NCBI GenBank assembly: GCA_009927195.1
Contig: RFNL01000337.1
Location: 1-13,706 of the forward strand
From: Betaproteobacteria bacterium
GTDB taxonomy: Bacteria > Pseudomonadota > Gammaproteobacteria > Burkholderiales > Burkholderiaceae_C
Length of the DNA stretch: 13,706 bases
Direction: 5' to 3'
The notes below the pieces were generated by a model. The model had not been told where the DNA came from. It was given only the letters and a program-made list of their open reading frames with translations, and searched no databases. Below, in pieces: positions 8,215 to 13,706 of the stretch (its first letter is position 1; every line of letters begins with the position of its first letter). The position numbers and the translations under genes were made by a program.

Positions 8215-9156
8215 ATGTCTGACACCACCCCCGACTCGGATGCCACGCAAGACGAGAACCAACTCATGGCCGAGCGCCGCGAAAAACTCAAGGTCTTGCG
8301 TCAACGCCAAGCTGCCGGTGGTGCCGTGGCATTTCCCAATGACTTCAAGCCATTGCACCACGCAGCCACTTTGCACCTCAGCCATGGTGACAAAACCCCT
8401 GAAACCCTGACTGAGCAGGGGCAAATCGCCCGCGTGGCCGGGCGCATGATGCTCAAACGTGTGATGGGCAAAGCCAGTTTTGCCACCATCCAAGACAGCA
8501 GCGGGCGCATCCAACTGTATTTGGCCCGAGATGAAATTGGCGAAAGCCTATACAACGACTTCAAACACTGGGATTTGGGCGACATTGTGGGCGCTGAAGG
8601 GCGCTTGTTCAAAACCCGAACCGGCGAGCTGTCCATCCATGTGACCTTGGTGCGGCTGCTCACCAAAAGCCTGCGGCCCATGCCCGATAAGTTCCATGGG
8701 GTGCATGACCAGGAAATCAAATACCGCCAACGCTATGTGGACATGATGACCGATGAGAATGCCCGCAAGCGTTTTGTGGCCCGCAGCAAAGCAGTCAGTG
8801 GCATCCGTGAATTCATGGTCAACCACGGCTTTTTGGAGGTGGAGACGCCCATGCTGCACCCCATTCCGGGCGGGGCCAATGCCAAACCGTTTCGCACCCA
8901 CCACAATGCCTTGGATCAGGAAATGTTCTTGCGCATTGCCCCTGAGCTGTACCTCAAGCGTTTGGTGGTGGGTGGTTTTGAAAGAGTGTTTGAAATCAAC
9001 CGGAACTTCCGCAACGAAGGCATTTCGGTACGCCACAACCCCGAATTCACCATGATGGAGTTTTATGCGGCCTATTGGAACTACCAAGACCTGATGCAAT
9101 TCACCGAAAGCCTGGTGCGCGATGCGGCTGAAAAAGCCGTGGGCACCTTTTGCTGA
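8215..9156 (+). CDS. lysS: LysS N-terminal part as it reads in the given sequence
   Basis: The first open stretch encodes 313 residues. After a charged N-terminal helix (MAERREKLKVLRQRQ) comes the OB-fold anticodon-binding domain (VAGRMMLKRVMGKASFATIQDSSGRIQLYL...DIVGAEGRLF; not contiguous in this quote). Class II motif 1 (FMVNHGFLEVETPML, about 8812-8856) and motif 2 (FRNEGISVRHNPEFTMMEF, about 9007-9063) follow. The last residues, FC, are out of register with the family. Without motif 3 this fragment could not complete the ATP site. Confidence 0.7.
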   Translation: MSDTTPDSDATQDENQLMAERREKLKVLRQRQAAGGAVAFPNDFKPLHHAATLHLSHGDKTPETLTEQGQIARVAGRMMLKRVMGKASFATIQDSSGRIQLYLARDEIGESLYNDFKHWDLGDIVGAEGRLFKTRTGELSIHVTLVRLLTKSLRPMPDKFHGVHDQEIKYRQRYVDMMTDENARKRFVARSKAVSGIREFMVNHGFLEVETPMLHPIPGGANAKPFRTHHNALDQEMFLRIAPELYLKRLVVGGFERVFEINRNFRNEGISVRHNPEFTMMEFYAAYWNYQDLMQFTESLVRDAAEKAVGTFC

Positions 9157-9746
9157 CCTATGACGGCAAACCCGTCGACCTGTCCAAACCCTTTGCCCGC
9201 TTGACCATTCGTGAAGCCATTCTGACCCACACCACTGTCGGCGACAACGTGGACAACGCCGACTGGTTGCGCCAAGCGCTGAAGAAAATCGGCTTGACCG
9301 AAGAAAAGCACAAGTTGTCGACCCGCAGCTTGGCGGGCCTACAGGTTTTGTACTTTGAAGAAACCGTGGAAGACAAACTGTGGGAGCCCACCTTCATTTG
9401 CGAGCACCCGGTCGAAATTTCGCCCCTGGCACGCGCCAGCGACACCCAGCCAGAGGTGACCGAGCGCTTTGAGCTCTACATCACCGGGCGAGAGTTTGGC
9501 AACGGGTTCAGCGAACTCAACGACGCCGAGGACCAGGCGGCGCGCTTTCATGCCCAAGTCGCCGCAAAAGACAGTGGTGACGACGAAGCCATGTTCTTTG
9601 ACCATGATTTTGTGCGCGCCCTGGAATATGGCATGCCGCCCACCGGCGGCTGTGGCATAGGGATTGACCGCTTGATGATGTTGCTCACCGACAGTGCCAG
9701 CATCCGCGATGTGATTTTGTTCCCTGCACTGCGGCGCGAAACTTAA
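9150..9746 (+). CDS. lysS: LysS C-terminal part in the shifted frame
   Basis: The second open stretch, 198 codons from a TTG that is not a convincing start, continues the enzyme without loss. It contains the lysine- and ATP-site strands (CEHPVEISPLA, ELYITGREFGNGFSELND) and motif 3 (GGCGIGIDRLMMLLTD, about 9645-9692), ending in VILFPALRR, typical of the LysRS C-terminus. No ribosome site precedes it. It overlaps the first fragment by 7 nt and would be made only if the frameshift is absent in the real genome or bypassed. Confidence 0.65.
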   Translation: MLTYDGKPVDLSKPFARLTIREAILTHTTVGDNVDNADWLRQALKKIGLTEEKHKLSTRSLAGLQVLYFEETVEDKLWEPTFICEHPVEISPLARASDTQPEVTERFELYITGREFGNGFSELNDAEDQAARFHAQVAAKDSGDDEAMFFDHDFVRALEYGMPPTGGCGIGIDRLMMLLTDSASIRDVILFPALRRET

Positions 9747-9763
9747 CTCCCCCGACAGGTGCT

Positions 9764-10948
9764 TCAAGCACTGGTGGGTATGCGCTGACTGGGCCCATCC
9801 AGTAGATGGCGGGCCACGATTTCTTTCATGATTTCAGTGGTGCCACCATAGATGCGCTGAACCCTGGCATCGGCCCAGGCACGGGCAATCGGGTATTCGT
9901 TCATATAGCCATATCCACCGAATAACTGCACGCACCGATCAAGCACAGAAAACTGCATTTCCGTGGTCCAAAACTTGGCCACCGAAGCCGTGGCGGTATC
10001 GAGTTGACCATGCAAATGTCGCTGCAAACAATCCTTTAAAAAACTGCGCGCCACTTGAATATCGGCATAAGCTTGTGCCAAAGCATGACGAACCACTTGC
10101 TTTTCAGCCAAGGGGGCTCCAAAGGCTTGGCGCTCTTTTACATGCTCACAGGTCCAGCGCAAGCCCGATTCCATGGCACCCACTGCTGTGATGGCCACCA
10201 GCAAGCGCTCTTGCGGCAATTCGTTCATCAAATAAGCAAAGCCCTTGCCCTCTTGCCCCAACAAACAATCGGCCGGCAACCACACGTCGTCAAAAAACAG
10301 TTCAGACGTGTCTTGTGCATGCATGCCCATTTTTTCCAAATTCCGACCCCTGGAAAAACCATCGCGACTGGTATCGAGCAAAAACAAACTGACACCACGC
10401 GCGCCCAGTTCAGGTTGTGTTTTGGCCGCCACCAACACCAGGTTGGCCAATTGCCCGTTGGAAATAAATATCTTTTGGCCTTTGAGCAAATATCCGCCAT
10501 TGTGGGTTGTGGCCCGGGTGCTGATGTTGGCCAAATCGCTACCGGTGCCTGGTTCGGTCATGGCAATGGCAGCAATCACTTCACCGCTGGCCATGCGCGG
10601 CAGCCAAGCCTGTTGCTGAGCTGGCGTTCCGTAGTGCAAAACATAAGGCGCGACGATTTCAGAATGCAAATAAAACAATGGACCGCTGAAACCACTGCGC
10701 GCCAACTCTTGGACCAAGACCGCACTGTGTGCAAAGTCCACCTCAGAACCACCTAATTCAGCGGGCAAACCCATGCACAACAAACCCAATTCACCGGCCT
10801 TGCGCCAAACCTCTCGTGAAACTTGGCCCTCACGCTCCCATCGGGCATGGTGGGGAGCAATTTCTTTGTCAATGAAGCGGCGCACGGTGGCTCGCAATGC
10901 CGCCAACTCTTCACCATCACCGTCATCCCAGTCCCAAGTCAAACCCAT
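9764..10948 (-). CDS. Acyl-CoA dehydrogenase, LCAD/IVD catalytic type
   Basis: FAD-dependent alpha,beta-dehydrogenation of an acyl-CoA thioester, passing electrons to ETF. The 394-residue protein has the three acyl-CoA dehydrogenase domains: an N-terminal helical part, a middle beta domain with AMTEPGTGSD (130-138) and KIFISNG, and a C-terminal helical part with QLFGGYGYMNEYP (341-353) and RIYGGTTEIMKEIVAR. The position holding the catalytic glutamate in medium-chain enzymes is glycine here (YGGT, about G368), while E247 in ELPQERLLVA occupies the alternative base position of long-chain and isovaleryl-CoA dehydrogenases. A GGAG at 10959-10956 stands 7 nt before the ATG at 10948. It is last in the - strand operon, 30 nt after tetR, and ends 17 nt from the convergent lysS stop. 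Chain-length specificity is not readable. Confidence 0.93.
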   Translation of the reverse strand: MGLTWDWDDGDGEELAALRATVRRFIDKEIAPHHARWEREGQVSREVWRKAGELGLLCMGLPAELGGSEVDFAHSAVLVQELARSGFSGPLFYLHSEIVAPYVLHYGTPAQQQAWLPRMASGEVIAAIAMTEPGTGSDLANISTRATTHNGGYLLKGQKIFISNGQLANLVLVAAKTQPELGARGVSLFLLDTSRDGFSRGRNLEKMGMHAQDTSELFFDDVWLPADCLLGQEGKGFAYLMNELPQERLLVAITAVGAMESGLRWTCEHVKERQAFGAPLAEKQVVRHALAQAYADIQVARSFLKDCLQRHLHGQLDTATASVAKFWTTEMQFSVLDRCVQLFGGYGYMNEYPIARAWADARVQRIYGGTTEIMKEIVARHLLDGPSQRIPTSA

Positions 10949-10978
10949 GTCGTTGCTCCGTCTCTGATAAAGAAACCT

Positions 10979-11644
10979 TCAATCTGCACCGTCTTGCATG
11001 GCCCAGCGCACATGGGCCGTCATGGCTTTGGCAATGGCGTTGAGCGACTTGCGCCCGTCGGCCTTGTACCAAATCGGCACATGGTTGAGTGCGCCAATCA
11101 ATTGCAAGCGCAGCAAGCTTTTATCGGTGCCTCGACGCAGCGCAAGCCGTGCGATCAAGGTTTTGAATTTGTTCTCATAACTATGGCGCAATTCGATCAG
11201 GGCTTGGCGACCTTCCTTGGGAAAGTCATGGGGCTGAACCTGAATGAAAACACTGGCAAATGGTGATGCCCCCGGTAAAGTGCCCAGCATCATTTCCAAG
11301 TGATTGAGGACAGCACGCTCGAGTTGTACCACGGGCGAGGCAGAGCTGGCCAAAATTTCATCAATGGACGTGCTGACCAAACGCACGCCCTCCGTATAGA
11401 CCGCCAGCAACAGATCGCTTTTGGCGGCATAGTGGTAGTAAATTGAGCCCGCAATCATGCCAGAGGCTAGCGCAATGTCACGCATGGTGGCCTGTGCATA
11501 GCCTTTGTCCCGAAACACTTGAGCAGCGGCCAGCAGCAAGTCTTGGTGCCGGTTGTGTGAGCGTGGTTTTCTGTTGTTCGCACGGCTTGAAGTGCTTTGC
11601 TTTGACAATTTTGCGTCAAATGGCAACGCTGTATTCGGTCTCAT
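10979..11644 (-). CDS. TetR/AcrR family transcriptional regulator
   Basis: A 221-residue one-component regulator. A basic, Ser/Asn-rich extension (about 1-30) precedes the TetR DNA-binding domain: helix 1 LLLAAAQVFRDKGYAQATM and the helix-turn-helix RDIALASGMIAGSIYYHYAAKSDLL at about 55-79 (two overlapping segments). The C-terminal ligand and dimer domain is less conserved and was not assigned to a subfamily. The ATG at 11644 overlaps the dehydrogenase stop as ATGA. No ribosome site is seen, so translation probably depends on the upstream gene. A 15-bp palindrome lies 5 nt before its start. Lying inside an acyl-CoA operon, it plausibly represses that operon and is released by an acyl-CoA, as with other fatty-acid TetR proteins; this is inferred from context. 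Confidence 0.93.
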   Translation of the reverse strand: MRPNTALPFDAKLSKQSTSSRANNRKPRSHNRHQDLLLAAAQVFRDKGYAQATMRDIALASGMIAGSIYYHYAAKSDLLLAVYTEGVRLVSTSIDEILASSASPVVQLERAVLNHLEMMLGTLPGASPFASVFIQVQPHDFPKEGRQALIELRHSYENKFKTLIARLALRRGTDKSLLRLQLIGALNHVPIWYKADGRKSLNAIAKAMTAHVRWAMQDGAD

Positions 11645-12549
11645 TGCGCATTTGGACCAAATGTGTCCGTCAAAGCTTGGGTGGCATTGGCAAATGATCG
11701 CGCCTGAGACATGTCAAGAATCTTTGACCATTGTTCGGCCACAAATTCAGGGGTGGTCTGCCCCTCAGGGGCGTGCACCCCAATGGATTCCATCACCTGC
11801 ACGCCCGCGAAATATCCCGCTCCTGCGGCAACTATCTGTCCGCTGTGCTGACAAACCTGGCTGGCCATATAGAGCACCGCCGCACTGACTTTGTCTGGAC
11901 TGGCTTGGCTCATCCATTGGGCCAAGCCCAAACCTTCGGTCATACGGGTGAGCGCCACCGGTGCAATGGTGTTGACCAAGATGCCATGGCGTGCGCCTTC
12001 ATCCTTGAGTGTGTTCATCAATCCCACCAATCCCATTTTGGCGGCGGCGTAATTGCTTTGACCAAAATTGCCGTACAGACCGGCGGCCGAAGTGGTCATG
12101 ACAATGCGGCCGTACTGCCGCTCTTGAAACACCGGCCACACGGCGCGGCTGCACAAAGCCGAGCCCAGCAAGTGCACACGGATCACCGCTTCAAAGTCCG
12201 CCGGGTCCATCTTGACCAATGACTTGTCGCGCAAAATGCCCGCGTTGTTGATCAACACATCGACTCGCCCAAAAGCCTTCAGCGCGGCATCGACCAGGGC
12301 TTGCGCGCCCTGTGGTGTGGCGATGTCATCAAAATTGGCCAGCGCTTTGCCGCCGGCGGCGGTGATGTCATTCACCACCTGTTGTGCCGCAGTCTGATCA
12401 CCGCCTTGCCCCTGAACACTGCCGCCCAAATCGTTGACCACCACCGTCGCACCGCGCTGGGCCAGGGCCAGGGCATGGGACCTTCCCAGCCCCCCGCCTG
12501 CACCCGTGACAATGGCCACGCGCTCGTCAAATCGAATCATTTGGGACAT
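11641..12549 (-). CDS. MFE-2-type short-chain (3R)-3-hydroxyacyl-CoA dehydrogenase
   Basis: NAD-dependent SDR resembling the dehydrogenase domain of peroxisomal multifunctional enzyme 2 (HSD17B4), which oxidises (3R)-hydroxyacyl-CoA to 3-ketoacyl-CoA. The 302-residue product has the cofactor motif TGAGGGLG at 15-22, D40 in VVVNDLGG favouring NAD, NNAG at 101-104, and the catalytic set S154 (TTSAAGLYGNFGQ), Y167 and K171 (NYAAAKMGLVGL). The C-terminal extension (AAGAGYFAGVQ...TPEFVAEQWSKI) beyond a 250-residue SDR also matches the MFE-2 domain. The start at 12549 is set by AAGGA 7 nt upstream; the frame is open to 12831, but that region is the antisense of the ligase gene's frame. Stop overlaps tetR (ATGA); the ligase stop is 26 nt upstream. 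Specificity for R-hydroxyacyl-CoA is by family resemblance. Confidence 0.88.
   Translation of the reverse strand: MSQMIRFDERVAIVTGAGGGLGRSHALALAQRGATVVVNDLGGSVQGQGGDQTAAQQVVNDITAAGGKALANFDDIATPQGAQALVDAALKAFGRVDVLINNAGILRDKSLVKMDPADFEAVIRVHLLGSALCSRAVWPVFQERQYGRIVMTTSAAGLYGNFGQSNYAAAKMGLVGLMNTLKDEGARHGILVNTIAPVALTRMTEGLGLAQWMSQASPDKVSAAVLYMASQVCQHSGQIVAAGAGYFAGVQVMESIGVHAPEGQTTPEFVAEQWSKILDMSQARSFANATQALTDTFGPNAQ
11649..11663. promoter_or_regulatory. Perfect 15-bp palindrome before tetR, candidate operator
   Basis: CATTTGGACCAAATG has 7-bp arms around a single central base. It lies in the last codons of the dehydrogenase gene, 5 nt from the tetR start. TetR-family operators are typically palindromes of this size, but about one such palindrome is expected by chance in a window this long, and no second copy was noticed. 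Confidence 0.3.
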
Positions 12550-12556
12550 TTGTTGT

Positions 12557-12561
12557 TCCTT
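12557..12561 (-). promoter_or_regulatory. Ribosome binding site deciding the SDR start
   Basis: AAGGA on the - strand, 7 nt before the ATG at 12549. It supports that start (MSQMIRFDERVAIVTGA) over the second ATG at 12540, which is 16 nt away, and over any start further upstream. Confidence 0.65.
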
Positions 12562-12575
12562 GAAATGGGCCCCAA

Positions 12576-13706
12576 TCAGCCCCGGTACATGGCTTCCACT
12601 TCGCCACTGTATTTGGATGCAATGCTTTCGCGGCGAATCTTCATGGTCGCGGTGACTTCGCCGTCGTCGTGGTCCAGCTCTTTGGTCAGCAAATGGAATT
12701 TGCGCACATGCTGCACTTGTGGCATGCGCCGGTTCACCGCCTCCACTTCCTGGGCCACCAACTCGCGCACCGCCGCATGCTCGGCCAGGCTTTTGAAGTT
12801 GGTGTAAGTGATGGCTTTTTCCTCCGCCCATTTGCCCACGGTCTCGCCATCGACTTGAATCAGGGCACTGACAAAGTGGCGCTTGTCAGCAACGATGATG
12901 GCCTCTTTGATGAAGCCCGAAAACTTGAGCATGTTTTCGATTTCGCTGGGCGAGATGTTCTTACCCCCGGCCGTGATCATGATGTCTTTTTTGCGGTCCA
13001 CAATTTTGATTTCTTGGCCCTGGGGCAGGTCTGGCGTGGGCACCCACTGGGCGATGTCGCCGGTGTGCAGCCAGCCTTGCGCATCAATCGCCTGTGCAGT
13101 GGCTTCTGGGTTGCGGAAATAGCCCTTGAACACGGTGGGCCCGCGCAACAACAACTCACCGTCATCGGCCAAGCGCGCCTCCAAGCCGGGAATTGGGTCG
13201 CCCACCGTTCCCAAAGGCGAGCCGCTGTCGCGCTGCAAGGTGGCAATGCCCGCGGTTTCGGTCATGCCATAGCCTTCGGTGATTTGCACCCCAACGATGC
13301 GAAAAAACCGCAGCAAATCGGGCGACACGGGGGCCGCCCCCGACATGGCGCGGCGGCATTCGCGCAAGCCCAAAAAATTACACAAGGCGCGAAACACCAA
13401 GGCATACCAAAAAGCGTAATGCGCTTTTTGCGCCACCGTCCATGTGCGGCGCGGCCGATCGGCAAAGCCCTCCACTGCGGCAAAAGCTTGTTCAAACAAA
13501 CAACGCTGAAACGCACTGGCCTCGCGCATTTTCAACACGATCGAGGCATGCATTTTTTCCCAGATGCGGGGCACGCCCAAAAAAATGGTCGGGGCAATTT
13601 CGCGCAAATCGCTTTGCACCGTGCGAATGGATTCGGCAAAGTTCACCACCGCACCCGACTGCATGGGCAAGGAAATGGTGAATATTTGCTCGGCCACATG
13701 GCACAA
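12576..13706 (-). CDS. Long-chain acyl-CoA synthetase (AMP-forming), C-terminal part; start beyond window
   Basis: Activates a fatty acid to acyl-CoA through an acyl-adenylate. The 376 residues visible begin within the family LCHVAEQ block, so the N-terminal part including the P-loop lies past the window edge and the frame stays open there. Adenylate-forming motifs in order are VPRIWEKM, SGAAPVSPDLLRFF, EGYGMTET (144-151 of the fragment), GWLHTGDIA (211-219), DRKKDIMITAGGKNISPSEIE (about 237-257; two adjoining motifs) and the C-terminal lysine K356 in TATMKIRR. The long insertion between VPRIWEKM and the SGAAP block and the eukaryote-like ACSL pattern suggest the FadD15/FAA1-like group rather than E. 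coli FadD. It is the first gene seen of the - strand operon. Substrate chain length cannot be told. Confidence 0.93.
   Translation of the reverse strand: MCHVAEQIFTISLPMQSGAVVNFAESIRTVQSDLREIAPTIFLGVPRIWEKMHASIVLKMREASAFQRCLFEQAFAAVEGFADRPRRTWTVAQKAHYAFWYALVFRALCNFLGLRECRRAMSGAAPVSPDLLRFFRIVGVQITEGYGMTETAGIATLQRDSGSPLGTVGDPIPGLEARLADDGELLLRGPTVFKGYFRNPEATAQAIDAQGWLHTGDIAQWVPTPDLPQGQEIKIVDRKKDIMITAGGKNISPSEIENMLKFSGFIKEAIIVADKRHFVSALIQVDGETVGKWAEEKAITYTNFKSLAEHAAVRELVAQEVEAVNRRMPQVQHVRKFHLLTKELDHDDGEVTATMKIRRESIASKYSGEVEAMYRG

Larger units (their letters stand above)
8215..9746 (+). pseudogene. lysS: Lysyl-tRNA synthetase (class II) interrupted by a frameshift
   Basis: LysRS charges tRNA-Lys and is essential. 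The two reading frames together spell a complete enzyme of about 510 residues, the normal family length. The ATG at 8215 (MSDTTPDSD) is the natural start; the frame is open upstream to a TTG at 8152 with unlikely residues, and no strong ribosome site is seen. The frame breaks near 9147-9150: the sequence ACC-TTT-TGC-TGA ends the first frame at 9154-9156, while shifting back one base gives CTT-TTG-CTG-ACC-TAT and restores the expected ...VGTLLLTYDGKPVDL. One missing base in the CC/TTTT run explains it. All three class II motifs are present and undecayed. Either the sequence has an indel error, or the gene is freshly broken and another copy exists, or a recoding event occurs. Confidence 0.85.

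Noticed and set aside
9148..9156. Programmed -1 frameshifting as the default reading of lysS
   Set aside because: The zero-frame codons ACC TTT TGC do not fit a slippery heptamer and no downstream stem was evident. Kept only as one alternative within the frameshift finding.
9759..9771. GTGCTT-C-AAGCAC dyad at the convergent lysS/acyl-CoA dehydrogenase ends, possible bidirectional terminator
   Set aside because: The loop is one base and no T-tract follows on either strand; the stem overlaps the dehydrogenase stop codon. Too weak to call a terminator.
10055..10756. Open frame of 233 codons antisense to the acyl-CoA dehydrogenase gene
   Set aside because: Its composition is that of a reverse-complement shadow, and the gene on the - strand carries all family motifs.

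Overview
The window is an ordinary chromosomal segment of a betaproteobacterium, most likely Burkholderiales and probably a Comamonadaceae lineage of the Limnohabitans/Rhodoferax/Acidovorax kind. This is inferred from the gene order asd-fimV-truA-trpF-trpB-trpA-accD, from protein sequences recalled from that group, and from a moderately GC-rich, tightly packed layout. No species can be named from the sequence alone.

Region 1 (1-7797, all + strand) starts inside asd (aspartate-semialdehyde dehydrogenase). It continues with fimV (a LysM membrane protein linked to type IV pili), truA (tRNA pseudouridine synthase), trpF, trpB and trpA (late tryptophan synthesis), accD (acetyl-CoA carboxylase beta subunit) and a YfcG/Nu-class glutathione S-transferase. 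Spacing is tight: truA and trpF overlap by 19 nt, trpB and trpA overlap as ATGA, and the other gaps are 7-67 nt. Co-transcription of most of the block is likely. No trp leader peptide or attenuator was recognised; the early trp genes are not in the window.

Region 2 (7810-9746) is a small DUF3297 gene on the - strand, divergent from lysS (lysyl-tRNA synthetase) on the + strand. As given, lysS is broken by one frameshift near 9147-9150 that separates class II motifs 1 and 2 from motif 3. The two halves are otherwise intact, so the break is either a sequence error or a very recent lesion. The 156-nt divergent gap (8059-8214) is the longest non-coding stretch in the window. It holds a GC-rich hairpin, repeated TTGTGC/GCACAA boxes and a possible -10 box.

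Region 3 (9764-13706, all - strand) is a fatty-acyl-CoA catabolic operon. In transcription order it has a long-chain acyl-CoA ligase (5' end outside the window), an MFE-2-type (3R)-hydroxyacyl-CoA dehydrogenase, a TetR-family regulator whose start overlaps the dehydrogenase stop (ATGA), and an acyl-CoA dehydrogenase of the LCAD/IVD catalytic type. Together they could activate an acyl chain and carry out two of its oxidations. The enoyl-CoA hydratase and thiolase are not in the window.

I found no rRNA, tRNA, CRISPR array, insertion sequence, prophage, toxin-antitoxin or defence genes. No stretch longer than 300 nt lacks a gene. I do not see a previously undescribed system; the points most worth checking are the lysS frameshift, the palindrome at the tetR start and the dyad-rich lysS/DUF3297 divergent region.
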